64,000 bases of DNA from Cohnella caldifontis. GTDB lineage: Bacteria > Bacillota > Bacilli > Paenibacillales > Paenibacillaceae. The notes below the pieces were generated by a model. It worked only from the letters and a program-made list of their open reading frames with translations. It did not search any database and was not told where the DNA came from. Each line of letters begins with the position of its first letter. Within the stretch, counting starts at the first letter, position 1. Of the stretch, positions 33,398 to 42,392 are shown in pieces. The stretch spans positions 552,048 through 616,047 of the forward strand of contig NZ_JAQZSJ010000001.1 of the NCBI RefSeq assembly GCF_029360585.1, read 5' to 3'. Position numbers and translations under genes: made by a program.

Positions 33398-34282
33398 TTA
33401 GTAGATGCTCCATTTTTTCTGTCTCCAGAACTGGACGAACGTGACGAGCAGAACGATAAAGAACAGAACGTAAGCCATCGCGCTCGCATAGCCCATCCGG
33501 AAATACTGGAACGCGTTCTGGAAGATGTAGAAGACGAGCACGGAAGTGGTCCGGGCAGGGCCGCCTTGCGTCATCAAGTAGACCGTATCGAACACCTGGA
33601 ACGAATTGATCACGGACATGACCGTGACGAAGAAAGTCGTCGGGGACAACAGCGGCACGGTAATGCGGCGGAACTTGGAGAACCATCTCGCGCCGTCGAT
33701 GTCGGCGGCTTCGTAATAGGATTCGGAGATGGATTGAAGGCCGGCGAGAAAGATCAGCATGTTGAACCCGAGGCTTTTCCATACGCTCGTTATGATGATG
33801 GACGGCATCGCCCAATGGGTGCTGGTGAGCCAAGCGGGGCCGTCGATACCGAACCAAGACAAGGCGTAATTGAGCAATCCGAATTCGGGATTGTAGATCC
33901 ATTGCCAGATGACGGCAACAGCGACCATCGAGGAGATGACCGGAATGAAGAAGGCCGCGCGGTAGAACCGCATGAAAGCCAGCTTCTGGTTCAGGAATAC
34001 GGCCAGCAGCAAGGACAGGACGATGCCGATCGGCACGCTGACCAGCGTAAAATAAAACGTATTGCCGAGCACCCGCGGGAACACGGGATCCTCGAACAAC
34101 TCTTTGTAATTGTGCAGTCCGTTGAATTGGAACGAATCCGTCAGATTCCACCCGGAGAAGCTGATCGCGAACGTAGCCAGTACCGGCAGGAGCAGGAACA
34201 TCAGGAATCCGACCATGTTGGGCAGCAGCATGAGGAAGGCCCAGAAGCCGTCCTTGTAAAGCATGGAAGTACGCGTTTTCAT
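33398..34282 (-). CDS. Carbohydrate ABC transporter permease, MalF type
   Basis: 294 residues. The first span is FLMLLPNMVGFLMFLLLPVL and the EAA loop YYEAADIDGARWFSKFRRIT. The conserved MTQGGPARTTSVLVFYI occurs late. It forms the channel with the following MalG-type subunit. An intercistronic hairpin separates it from the binding-protein gene upstream. The ATPase is not encoded in this operon. Confidence 0.95.
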   Translation of the reverse strand: MKTRTSMLYKDGFWAFLMLLPNMVGFLMFLLLPVLATFAISFSGWNLTDSFQFNGLHNYKELFEDPVFPRVLGNTFYFTLVSVPIGIVLSLLLAVFLNQKLAFMRFYRAAFFIPVISSMVAVAVIWQWIYNPEFGLLNYALSWFGIDGPAWLTSTHWAMPSIIITSVWKSLGFNMLIFLAGLQSISESYYEAADIDGARWFSKFRRITVPLLSPTTFFVTVMSVINSFQVFDTVYLMTQGGPARTTSVLVFYIFQNAFQYFRMGYASAMAYVLFFIVLLVTFVQFWRQKKWSIY

Positions 34283-34303
34283 CGTCTCACCCCGGCAGCG
34301 GGA

Positions 34304-34330
34304 CCCGGGAAAGCTTTCCGCCTTCCCGGG
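34304..34330 (-). promoter_or_regulatory. Intercistronic hairpin after the binding-protein gene
   Basis: An 8-bp stem CCCGGGAA / TTCCCGGG lies between the binding-protein stop and the permease start. An alternative 12-bp palindrome GGAAAGCTTTCC is nested in it. Position and lack of a T run match the hairpin at 9532-9558, suggesting transcript stabilisation. Confidence 0.6.
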
Positions 34331-34345
34331 CGCTCTCTTTCTGTT

Positions 34346-35704
34346 TTAGGAATTGGCGGCGATATCTTTGTTGGCCAGCGATTCGATGTTTTGGACCGTA
34401 TCGTCGACCGACTGGTTGCCGATGAAGAACTTATCGAGCTCGGCCGTCGTGTCTTCCTGGATTTTCTGGCTGCTGAGCAGCGCATACGGATACGGTTTCG
34501 AAGAGGTGAAATACGGAATCATGTCCTTGAACCCGTCCGGATGCACGCCCGCCGTCAGCCACTTCTGAATGCCTTCTTCGGTGTACAGCGATTTGTGGTT
34601 CGGCAGCCACAGGCCGGCTTTGACGTTCATGAGCTGGTATTCTTCGGAGGACAGGAACTTGATCAGCTTCCAGGCCTCTTCCGGATGTTCCGTATGGGCG
34701 GAGGCGACGTGCAGATGCGCTTGGCCATGGGTGACGGCGTCTTTGAATTTCGGAAGAACCCCCATGCCGACTTTGAAGTCCATGTGGGACAGTTCCTGCA
34801 GCGACCACGAACCGTCCACGAGCATCGCGATTTTGCCCGTTTGCAGCATTTGCGCCGGGCTCATCCCGCTGTTCGTCAGCAGCTTCGCTTCCGGGCTGAC
34901 CCCGTCTTTCTTGCGCAGATCGGAGATCGCCTGAAGAACCTCTTTCACTTCCGGCGTATTGGCCGCGGATTTCGTCAAATCTTCCGAGAACCAGTTGCCG
35001 CCGTTGCTCATGATTTCCGCGATCGTCATGTAGTAGTTTTCCAAGCCGTACACGCCGTATTGCTCGGTTTTGTCGCCGTTCTTCACGGTCAGTTTCTTGG
35101 CGGCGTCCACGAACTCTTTCCAGGTCCAAGCTTTGTTCGGATCGGTCGGCGGATAAGCGACTCCGGCTTTGTCGAAGAGATCCTTGTTGTAATACACGAC
35201 CGGCGCCACGATGCAGGCCTCGATGCCGTAGTACTTGTTGTCCACCGTGCTCAGCTTGACGGCGGAATCGATCAAGTCGTCCGCCACGCCTTCGGCGTTG
35301 ACCCGATCGGTGATGTCGAGCAGGCTTTTCCGCTTGACGAAATCGCGGTAGTAATCGCTTTGCAGGAAGAACACGTCCGGCGCCTCGTTGCCGAGCACGA
35401 GCGCCTGCATTTTGGCCACGTACTGCGTGCCGCCCGGAATCGTCGTGTATTCGACCTTGATGTTCGGGTTTTCTTTCATGAACAGCTCCAAGCCTTTTTT
35501 CACGCTTTCGGTTTCCAGCGGGCTCACTTCCCAGCCCATGAACTTCAGGGTCACTTGTTCTTGCTTTCCGCCTTGCGAGTCTCCGTTCGCCGCGGAAGCC
35601 GAACCTTGCGGGGATCCGGCCGCGTCGTCTTTCCCCCCGCCGCAGGCGGCGAGCAAGATGGAGACGACCAGAAGAATTGTCGTTGCGAGAGACCATTTTT
35701 TCAT
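34346..35704 (-). CDS. Extracellular sugar-binding lipoprotein (family 1)
   Basis: 452 residues. The signal peptide ends in lipobox ILLAAC, followed by GGGKDD and a polar linker. SBP_bac_1 features include FMKENPNIKVEYTTIPGG, DVFFLQSDYY and KAWTWKEFVDAAKKLT. It delivers sugar to the MalF/MalG pair downstream. Its fold and many segments resemble the membrane-anchored binding protein just upstream, suggesting both bind related ligands, one for import and one for sensing. Confidence 0.95.
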   Translation of the reverse strand: MKKWSLATTILLVVSILLAACGGGKDDAAGSPQGSASAANGDSQGGKQEQVTLKFMGWEVSPLETESVKKGLELFMKENPNIKVEYTTIPGGTQYVAKMQALVLGNEAPDVFFLQSDYYRDFVKRKSLLDITDRVNAEGVADDLIDSAVKLSTVDNKYYGIEACIVAPVVYYNKDLFDKAGVAYPPTDPNKAWTWKEFVDAAKKLTVKNGDKTEQYGVYGLENYYMTIAEIMSNGGNWFSEDLTKSAANTPEVKEVLQAISDLRKKDGVSPEAKLLTNSGMSPAQMLQTGKIAMLVDGSWSLQELSHMDFKVGMGVLPKFKDAVTHGQAHLHVASAHTEHPEEAWKLIKFLSSEEYQLMNVKAGLWLPNHKSLYTEEGIQKWLTAGVHPDGFKDMIPYFTSSKPYPYALLSSQKIQEDTTAELDKFFIGNQSVDDTVQNIESLANKDIAANS

Positions 35705-35834
35705 GCGAAAGACCCTCCAGCATCCCGTATAGTCGACGGCGAATTCGCGTTTTGAAACGCTTTCGCCGTTCGCTCGTTCACTATACCGAATGAGTGGAGG
35801 GCCGAAATTGCAGTTTTTTTCGATTTTTCGACTT
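35705..35834 (-). promoter_or_regulatory. Putative promoter region of the second MalFG operon
   Basis: A possible minus-strand -10 TATAGT at 35780-35785 lacks a good -35, as expected for a YesN-activated promoter. A partly palindromic GAAACGCTTTC at 35754-35764 resembles the core of a CcpA cre box. The upstream flank is rich in A/T runs. Confidence 0.45.
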
Positions 35835-37208
35835 TTATTGGGAATATAATCCGCCGACCTTGTCCGCGATCCGATTCAGCGCTTCTTGGGCGCTCTCCTC
35901 CCCTTGCCAGACCGGGATCAGCCCCGCGGTCACCTCCGGGAAAATCTCCTTTTGGTTGTGCAGATCATAGCCGACGCTGGGGATTCCGTTCTCCAGCAGC
36001 TGCTTCATCATCGCGTCCTTAAAGCCCGGAGGATGGGCGTGCGGATTGGGATTGACCCATTGGGCGACCAGGTCGGGATCGGTATACCACTTTTTGTAAA
36101 CCGGCATCCATAAGCCGTCCGTGTACAGATTGATCGCCTTGTTCGGATCGGCCAGCCACTTATACAATAACCAGGCTTCTTCCGGATGCTTGGAAGACCG
36201 GAACAGCACCGTCGCTCCGCTCAGGCCGACCGTCACGCTGCGTTTCAGCTTCGGAAGCACGCCGATGTCGTAATTCACTTTGGCTTTGCCCAAGTCCAGG
36301 TTCGTCCACTGCCCGTCCACGATCATGGCCGCAAGCCCCGCCTGCAGCGCGATGTTCATCGCCGGCAGCGACTTGGATTCGAACGGCGAAGGGGCGACAT
36401 GGTAGACGTTCGCCAAATCGGCCAGCTTCTGAACCGCCTCCGCCGCTTCGGGCGAGTTCAGCGTGAACCGGGTGCGGTCCGGGCTGACCCAGTCCCCTCC
36501 GTTGCCGAAAATGAAATTGTTGAGCGGATCCGACCACGTCTCGAACATGATGCCGTAACGGACGATGTGATCCTTGTCGAACTGCGGATCGTCCGCGTTC
36601 CGGCCGTTCCGATCCAGCGTCAGCTTCTTCGCGGCGGACACGAACTCATCCCAAGTCCAAGCGTCGGCCGCTTGGGCGGGAGGAGGCTGTACGCCCGCCT
36701 CCTCCAGCAAATCTTTCCGGTAGAAGAGACCGAAGCACTCCCCTGCCGTGCTGATCCCCCAGGCGTAATCGGGCGAGGAACGGTACCACAGGTAATCGAG
36801 GAAGTCTTCTTTGCGGAGTTCGGGATCCCGATCCAAGAAATCGTAGAAATTGAGGAACTTGTCCTGCCGGGCGAAGGCTTCGCCAAGCTCCGTCGTCATG
36901 TACGCGATATCGGGTTCTTCGTTGGAAGCCGACATGGCCAGCATCTTCGTGTTGTAATCGGAGTTGGGCAATTGAATCGGATCGACCGTAATCCAAGGAT
37001 ATTCCTGCGAAAACCGGGCAAGCGCGCTCTCGATCGCCTTCTTCTCCTCGACGGAGCCCCAATACGTGAACCGAAGCGAGACTTGCTCCCGATGTTGCGG
37101 ATTGGTTTCCGAAACAGCCGGCGTACCGGCATCCCATCGCCACATTCCCATCGCGGCGAGAACGGCCATCGCCGCCGTGCCGACTGCCGCGGCGCTTTTT
37201 CGGTTCAT
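35835..37208 (-). CDS. Membrane-anchored family 1 binding protein coupled to a histidine kinase
   Basis: 457 residues. The N-terminal hydrophobic segment (about 6-24, AAVGTAAMAVLAAMGMW) has no lipobox cysteine, so it is probably a signal anchor or a cleaved signal, unlike the importer lipoproteins nearby. The body is SBP_bac_1 (FTYWGSVEEKKAIESALARF, DAWTWDEFVSAAKKLT). Its start overlaps the stop of the kinase gene by 4 nt (ATGA), making it part of the RR-HK-SBP cassette. It probably presents sugar to the kinase rather than to a permease; this is inferred from coupling and anchoring. Confidence 0.85.
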   Translation of the reverse strand: MNRKSAAAVGTAAMAVLAAMGMWRWDAGTPAVSETNPQHREQVSLRFTYWGSVEEKKAIESALARFSQEYPWITVDPIQLPNSDYNTKMLAMSASNEEPDIAYMTTELGEAFARQDKFLNFYDFLDRDPELRKEDFLDYLWYRSSPDYAWGISTAGECFGLFYRKDLLEEAGVQPPPAQAADAWTWDEFVSAAKKLTLDRNGRNADDPQFDKDHIVRYGIMFETWSDPLNNFIFGNGGDWVSPDRTRFTLNSPEAAEAVQKLADLANVYHVAPSPFESKSLPAMNIALQAGLAAMIVDGQWTNLDLGKAKVNYDIGVLPKLKRSVTVGLSGATVLFRSSKHPEEAWLLYKWLADPNKAINLYTDGLWMPVYKKWYTDPDLVAQWVNPNPHAHPPGFKDAMMKQLLENGIPSVGYDLHNQKEIFPEVTAGLIPVWQGEESAQEALNRIADKVGGLYSQ

Positions 37209-39043
37209 GCGGTCATCCCCCTCGATTCCTGCGGCAACGTGACGGACACGGTCGTGCCTTCACCCGGAACGGAAGCGATTTGCAGGCCGTACGGCTCCCC
37301 GTACAAAATCCGGATGCGGCGGTTGACGTTGGACAAGCCGACATGGCTCTCTTCCAGAAGTTCGGCCTGTCTTGCGGCCTCCATTCCCTGCCCGTTATCC
37401 TCGATCCGGTATACCCTCGCCTGCCCTTCCCGAAAGCAGGAAATCCGCAGCACGCCGTTCTCCTTCCAGCCTTTGAAAGCATGAACGAACGCATTCTCCA
37501 CGATCGGCTGCAGGAAAAACTTCGGAACCTCGTCGTCCAGCATGGCGGAATCGATGTCGTATTCGACCCGAACGGAGCCTTCGAACCGTTTGCTCATGAT
37601 GGTGACGTAGCCTTCCAAATAGGCGAGGTCATCCCGGAAACGGACCAAAGCCGCTTCGGTTTTCACCATGTACTTGAGCATGTTGCTGAGGCTCACGACG
37701 ATCTCGCTGATTTCGGACTCTCCTTTTTCGAGCGACAGGAGGCTGACCATATTCAAGGTGTTGTACATGAAATGGGGATCCAGCTGCAAATTCAGCGCTT
37801 TGATCTCCGCTTCCTTCTCCCGGATTTGGGTCTCGTAATTTTCCCGGATCAGCTTATGGATATTCTCGTTCATGTCGTTGAACTTCTTCATCAGCACTTT
37901 GAACTCGTAGCTGCCGGTTTCTTCGAACCGCGTTTCGAACCGCCCCTCGCCGGTATTCACGAAAGCCCGGATCATCGTGCGGAAGGGTTGGCTGATCAGG
38001 CGGGACAGGAAGTAAGACAGGCTGATGAACAAGAGGGTCACGATGCCGACCGAAATGAGCAGATGGCGGACGTATTGGCGGATGACCGGGCCGAGCAGCT
38101 CTTGCGGCGGAATGACGGCGAGACTCAGCCAACCGGTGATCTCGGAGCGCGAGAACGCGACGACCTGTTCCTTGCCGTCCACTTCCATCATCCGCACGCC
38201 TTGCTTTTCGTCCAGAAGCTCGCCCAGCCGGGGAAGATCGACGGATCGGGTGAGCAACGAACGGTCCGGATGGGCGACGATCCGGCCTTGGTCGTCCACG
38301 ACGAAATAGGTGCTGCCGCTTACCGGTATGCTCTCCGCGAACACCCCGGTGAACAAGGAGTCCTTGAAATTCAAGATGAGGACGGGCTTGTCCTGCATGT
38401 CCGAAAACGCCCGAAACGTCCCTTTGAAATAAGTGCCCTGAATCATCGTGACCGCCGAAAAAAGGTACTTGTAATCGTAGTCCATCGGCTTCAGATAAGG
38501 CACGCGGAACATTTCCGCGAAATCGTAGGTGGGGATCCAGCGGGTTTTGCCCGCCCCGAGACGGGCGATCCGGCTTAACTCGGTATCCGAGAATCCTAGC
38601 ATCGGAATGAAGTTTTTGGCGTGCTCGCTGTTGGCCGACGATGCGGTTCCGAAGATGAAATAGGAAGTCGCGACCTGCACGGAATACAGGTCTTGGGATT
38701 GGGCGAAGTATTTGTCGAGAATGCCTTTGATCCGCAGATCGGCCGTCAGCACTTCGGTCTTGTCCGCCGGATGCAATCGCGAGAAAACCTCGTAAAATTC
38801 CGCGTCTTCGGTGAACCCGTAAATCATCTCGCGGATCCGCGAAAACTTCGCGTCCAAGATTTCGTTGTTTTTCTTGACGATCGTGAAGACGTCTTTTTTC
38901 GCCATTTCGAGCACGGTTTGGCGGCTGAGCCGGTAATCGCTGTAGCTTAAGATCAGGATCGTGACGGCAAGCAGCAAAACGTAGGTGCTCAGCAGCTTCG
39001 TATGGAGGCGGCTCTCCCGGATCGCGTTCAAAAGTTTGTCCAT
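37205..39043 (-). CDS. YesM-family sensor histidine kinase
   Basis: 612 residues. Membrane span near 15-35, extracellular dCache-like sensor to about 300, second span (HLLISVGIVTLLFISLSYF), then HAMP. The HisKA_5 domain has His424 in LDPHFMYNTLN. The ATPase domain has PIVENAFVHA, EDNGQGM and VGLSNVNRRIRILYG. It begins at the base next to the regulator's stop codon and overlaps the binding-protein gene downstream, so all three are translationally linked. It probably senses the sugar of the MalFG operon that follows. Confidence 0.95.
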   Translation of the reverse strand: MDKLLNAIRESRLHTKLLSTYVLLLAVTILILSYSDYRLSRQTVLEMAKKDVFTIVKKNNEILDAKFSRIREMIYGFTEDAEFYEVFSRLHPADKTEVLTADLRIKGILDKYFAQSQDLYSVQVATSYFIFGTASSANSEHAKNFIPMLGFSDTELSRIARLGAGKTRWIPTYDFAEMFRVPYLKPMDYDYKYLFSAVTMIQGTYFKGTFRAFSDMQDKPVLILNFKDSLFTGVFAESIPVSGSTYFVVDDQGRIVAHPDRSLLTRSVDLPRLGELLDEKQGVRMMEVDGKEQVVAFSRSEITGWLSLAVIPPQELLGPVIRQYVRHLLISVGIVTLLFISLSYFLSRLISQPFRTMIRAFVNTGEGRFETRFEETGSYEFKVLMKKFNDMNENIHKLIRENYETQIREKEAEIKALNLQLDPHFMYNTLNMVSLLSLEKGESEISEIVVSLSNMLKYMVKTEAALVRFRDDLAYLEGYVTIMSKRFEGSVRVEYDIDSAMLDDEVPKFFLQPIVENAFVHAFKGWKENGVLRISCFREGQARVYRIEDNGQGMEAARQAELLEESHVGLSNVNRRIRILYGEPYGLQIASVPGEGTTVSVTLPQESRGMTA

Positions 39044-40591
39044 TTACCTGTGTCCTTTGATCTGACGGTAGGCGTTGGGCGAAAAGCCGGTCTTGCGCTT
39101 GAACATTTTATTGAAATACGCCGCGTCCCGAAAACCCGCCTTCTCCGCGATGCCGGAAATTTTCTCGTCGCTGTTCTCCAGCATCCGCATCGCCTGCCGA
39201 ATCCGCAGCTCCAACAAATACCCGGAAAAATTCACGCCCGTTTTGTACTTGAACAGCTGGCTGAAATAAGACGGATTGAAGTGGAATAAGGCGGCGACGG
39301 ATTCCAGCGACAGATCGTCCCGGTAATGCTCCTGCAGGTAGGCCTGGCATTTCAAGATGATCAAGCCGTTCTTGTCTTCATGGGCTTTGCCGGACGACTC
39401 CAGGAACGCCTCCACGATTTTCTTGAACCGGAACCGGAGCGCCTGATAATGGCAGCATTCCTGCAATTGCCGCAAATTCCGTTCATACGACAACGGCTCC
39501 GCATGAGGCTGGGCCACGTCCCGCAGGCCTTCCGTCAGCCTCCACAACATCAGTTTCAATTCTTCCTTGATCCGTTCCGGAGCCGGATAAGGCGCTTCCC
39601 GCGATTGGAAAAACGCGTCCAGCAGCTCCATCGCCTTGGCGCGGTCCCCGGTCTTCACCGCAAGCGTAAGCGGCTCGGCCAGTTCATTGGAGCCGGGCGA
39701 CACGGCATCCGTGAACGGGCGGCTGTCCGATCCCCAGAGAATCGCTTCGTCGGACGTATAGAAGAGATGGCGCAAAGCCAGTACGGCTTCGTCATAGGCT
39801 TCCTTCAAATCTTTCGAGAGATCGGGGCGGACGGTGCTCACCCCAAGGACGTACCCCGCCGGGTTTTCCGTCCGGAGCCTCTCGAACAGCCGGTTGATTT
39901 GGCTGGCCGTATGGAACGGCTTGGCCGCAAGCGAGCGGTCCAGCCAGACGAAGGACACGATCCGGCCGGCTGCCGCGTCTCCGAAGACGATGTTCCGCCC
40001 CATGGCCGACAGGAGATCCGTCCAAGTCCTTCGGGCCGCCTCCATCGGCGCCCCGTCCTCAAGGAACGGGTCCCCGTTCCGTTCGATCGCCATGGCGATT
40101 CCCGCCCCGGCCGCCGGAATCCGAAGCTCCAGCCGCTGCTTCTCCGTCAGCGTGCCGGCGATCAGCCCGTTCCACAAGTGCTCTTGGTAGACCGCCTGCG
40201 AGTGCTTCAGAGAGGACTCCTTCGCGAACAGCTCCTCCAGTTTGAGCAAAATCCGTTCGATGTCCGGCAGGCCGATCGGTTTCACCAAATACTCCACGAC
40301 CCGGTGCTCGAGCGCTTTTTGGGCGTATTCGAATTGGCCGTATCCGCTGATCAGCACGGTTTTGACATGCGGCTTGGCTAACGTGATCCTCTCGATTAAC
40401 GTCAGCCCGTCCGTTTCCGGCATGCGGATATCGGTCAGCACCGCGTCCACGTGCTCCTTCTCCATGATCTCCCAAGCGGATTCGGCGTCCGCCGCTTCGA
40501 GAATCCGGTACTCCGGCCGCTGCCTGCCGATGATCGCGGACAACGACTTGACCTGGCGGGGTTCATCGTCTACGAGCAGCAAAGTGGTCAT
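39044..40591 (-). CDS. YesN-type response regulator (REC + AraC HTH)
   Basis: 515 residues: receiver 1-125 with Asp54 (AVLTDIRMPETDG) and Lys in EYLVKPIGLPD. A central region of about 270 residues is typical of full-length YesN. A C-terminal AraC helix-turn-helix spans about 410-510 (LESVAALFHFNPSYFSQLFK, KISGIAEKAGFRDAAYFNKM). The ATG at 40591 is favoured by AGAGGTGAG just upstream; ten extra residues are possible. It is the first gene of the cassette and is expected to activate the downstream importer genes. Confidence 0.95.
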   Translation of the reverse strand: MTTLLLVDDEPRQVKSLSAIIGRQRPEYRILEAADAESAWEIMEKEHVDAVLTDIRMPETDGLTLIERITLAKPHVKTVLISGYGQFEYAQKALEHRVVEYLVKPIGLPDIERILLKLEELFAKESSLKHSQAVYQEHLWNGLIAGTLTEKQRLELRIPAAGAGIAMAIERNGDPFLEDGAPMEAARRTWTDLLSAMGRNIVFGDAAAGRIVSFVWLDRSLAAKPFHTASQINRLFERLRTENPAGYVLGVSTVRPDLSKDLKEAYDEAVLALRHLFYTSDEAILWGSDSRPFTDAVSPGSNELAEPLTLAVKTGDRAKAMELLDAFFQSREAPYPAPERIKEELKLMLWRLTEGLRDVAQPHAEPLSYERNLRQLQECCHYQALRFRFKKIVEAFLESSGKAHEDKNGLIILKCQAYLQEHYRDDLSLESVAALFHFNPSYFSQLFKYKTGVNFSGYLLELRIRQAMRMLENSDEKISGIAEKAGFRDAAYFNKMFKRKTGFSPNAYRQIKGHR

Positions 40592-40861
40592 CGTCTCACC
40601 TCTTGTTGAAAACGCTGTCATTCCTTAATATAATCTAATTTCCTCCGCGGGGAGGAAGGAATTTCTTTGGAAAACCGGATTTTTTTTAGATTCCGGCAAC
40701 TCGAGCCTCAGATCCGTTCCCGTTGAATCTGATCCGCGAACGCCCTGAATCGGAAGAGGTGATCGATCCGCGAAGAGGTGAAAATGGGAATCAATGCGGG
40801 TTGCGCCGCATTTCCATCTTGTTGCGCACCGTGATCCGATATCCGTTCAGGTCTCCATCGG
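40592..40861 (-). other. Upstream region of the YesN gene
   Basis: This region lies 5' of the minus-strand regulator gene. A minus-strand TATATT box and an inverted repeat TTCCTCC-N4-GGAGGAA (about 40636-40653) could be promoter and operator. No gene was found up to the repeat element at 40862. Confidence 0.4.
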
Positions 40862-41090
40862 GCTAAGGGACGCAGGAGACGCTAACGGGGGCGATCCTCA
40901 ACCTATCGGATTCTAACGGACGCAGCCGCACTTATTCAGCAAAAATACCGCTAGATGGCCGCGATATGGAACGGTTAAGGTCTGTGGTGTCCGTTGCGAT
41001 TCGAAAACCATCGAAATCGCCCAAATAACGGCCGCGGTGTCCGTAACGATCGGCGTAGGGCGATTTTTCCGGATGCCGATTGGTCAGCCG
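40862..41090. repeat. 229-bp dispersed repeat, copy B
   Basis: This is the same orientation and the same length as 22265-22493, aligning without a single gap. Differences are mostly transitions. Units: forward 40862-40886 and 40912-40936, reverse 40977-41001 and 41024-41051. A central block (40927-40952) is identical in both copies. It occupies the gap between the YesN gene and the end of the ytf-type operon. No reading frame was found. Confidence 0.85.
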
Positions 41091-41132
41091 CCGCCGAACC
41101 GGATCACGGCCTCTTCTGCCATAGCAACGCGT

Positions 41133-41172
41133 GAGGCTGTCCCTAACGTCATAACGACGGAGGGGCAGCCTC
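41133..41172 (-). terminator. Hairpin after the last gene of the ytf-type operon
   Basis: Stem GAGGCTGTCCCT / AGGGGCAGCCTC (one T-G wobble) with a 16-nt loop, six bases beyond the stop of the binding-protein gene. There is no clear T run, so termination is probable but not certain. Confidence 0.5.
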
Positions 41173-41177
41173 TTCCG

Positions 41178-42236
41178 CTAATATTTCCTGTTGTTCACTT
41201 CTTTCGCCGCCATCTCCTCGGTGAACACGCTCTCCGGCGGCACGATCCGTTTCGGCAGCGTATGGCCCTGCATGATTTCGCCCGCGGCCTGCATGATCAT
41301 CGGACCGAGCAGCGGGTTGCATTCGATGACGGCGTTGATTTTCCCCTCCGTCATTTTCTCGAACGCGCTGCGGGTGCCGTCGATCGAGATGATGACGATG
41401 TCTTTGCCGGGGCGCAGCCCCGCTTCCTCGATCGCTTCGATGGCGCCGAGCGCCATATCGTCGTTATGGGCGAACAGCACCTGCGGCGGTTCCGGCTCCT
41501 TCTGCAGGAATTCCTTCATGACCGCTTTCCCCTTCTCCAGCGTGAAATCCGCCGGGGCGCTGCGGACGATCGCGAAGTCCGCGCGGGACCGGATCGTGTC
41601 GCGGAACCCTTTGCCCCGGTCGATCGACGGCGAGGAGCCTACCGTTCCCGCCAGCTCGACGATCCGGATGCGCCCGGGCGCGTCCCGCATTTTATCGAGC
41701 AAGTATTTGCCGGCTTTCACGCCTTCCTCGTAAAAATCGGAGCCGATAAACGTCACGTAGAGCGAAGTGTCCGTGACGTCGACCGCCCGGTCCGACAAGA
41801 TCACGGGAATGCCCGCTTGTTTGGCTTCTTTGAGGATCGGTTCCCAGCCGGATTGGATGACCGGGGCGACGGCGATGACGTCGACTTTCTGCCGGATGAA
41901 GGAACGTATCGCCTGGAATTGCTTCTCCTGGGACTGCTCCGCGTTTTCCAGCAGCAGCGTCACGCCGGCTTCCTGGGCCGCTTCCTGAATCGATTTCGTA
42001 TTCGCAAGCCGCCAGTCGCTCTCCGAGCCCAGCTGCGAAAATCCGAGGACGATCGGTTTTTCCGGCCGGCCGGTCTCGTCCGAAGGCTGGGCCGTTTCCG
42101 GCTGGGGAGCCGGCGTCTCGGTCAGCGCCGGATCGTCGTGAACGGATGAACCGGCCGGCGAGCATCCGCTCCCCAAGATCCAGAATGCCAACAACAGCAA
42201 GCCGAACGCCGAGTATCGGAACTTCCTCCTGCCCAT
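41178..42236 (-). CDS. Periplasmic-binding-like sugar-binding lipoprotein (YtfQ paralogue)
   Basis: 352 residues. The signal peptide ends in lipobox ILGSGC, then a Pro/Thr/Glu-rich linker. The Peripla_BP_4 fold shows KPIVLGFSQLGSESDWR, RQKVDVIAVAPVIQSGW, LFAHNDDMALGAIEAIEEAG and IECNPLLGPMIMQAA. It is clearly related to the importer's own binding protein at 47997-49043. It lies directly downstream of the chemoreceptor gene and is last in the operon, so it may serve as the receptor's ligand carrier or as a second import specificity. The role is inferred. Confidence 0.9.
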   Translation of the reverse strand: MGRRKFRYSAFGLLLLAFWILGSGCSPAGSSVHDDPALTETPAPQPETAQPSDETGRPEKPIVLGFSQLGSESDWRLANTKSIQEAAQEAGVTLLLENAEQSQEKQFQAIRSFIRQKVDVIAVAPVIQSGWEPILKEAKQAGIPVILSDRAVDVTDTSLYVTFIGSDFYEEGVKAGKYLLDKMRDAPGRIRIVELAGTVGSSPSIDRGKGFRDTIRSRADFAIVRSAPADFTLEKGKAVMKEFLQKEPEPPQVLFAHNDDMALGAIEAIEEAGLRPGKDIVIISIDGTRSAFEKMTEGKINAVIECNPLLGPMIMQAAGEIMQGHTLPKRIVPPESVFTEEMAAKEVNNRKY

Positions 42237-42290
42237 GCCGCTCCCGCCCCCGCTTCCGTCATCGTAGTGCCCGGTCCGGTCTGACCGCCC

Positions 42291-42392
42291 TTACGTTTTG
42301 AAGATCATCATATCATTCGTCAGCTTGCCGGAAACTTCCTTCATGCCTCCGGAAATCCGAAGCAAAGACTCGCCGATCCGCTTCTGCACGGC
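42291..42392 (-). other. Out-of-frame 3' end of the chemoreceptor gene
   Basis: Reading from 42392 in the shifted frame gives AVQKRIGESLLRISGG...MIFKT and a stop at 42291. This is a natural continuation of the receptor coiled coil. It indicates a one-base deletion (or two-base insertion) near 42391-42397, or a sequencing error. Confidence 0.75.

Noticed and set aside
40862..41090. Insertion sequence remnant
   Set aside because: No transposase fragment, terminal inverted repeats or target duplication was visible; the internal units are inverted but the ends do not resemble IS ends. A MITE-like origin remains possible.
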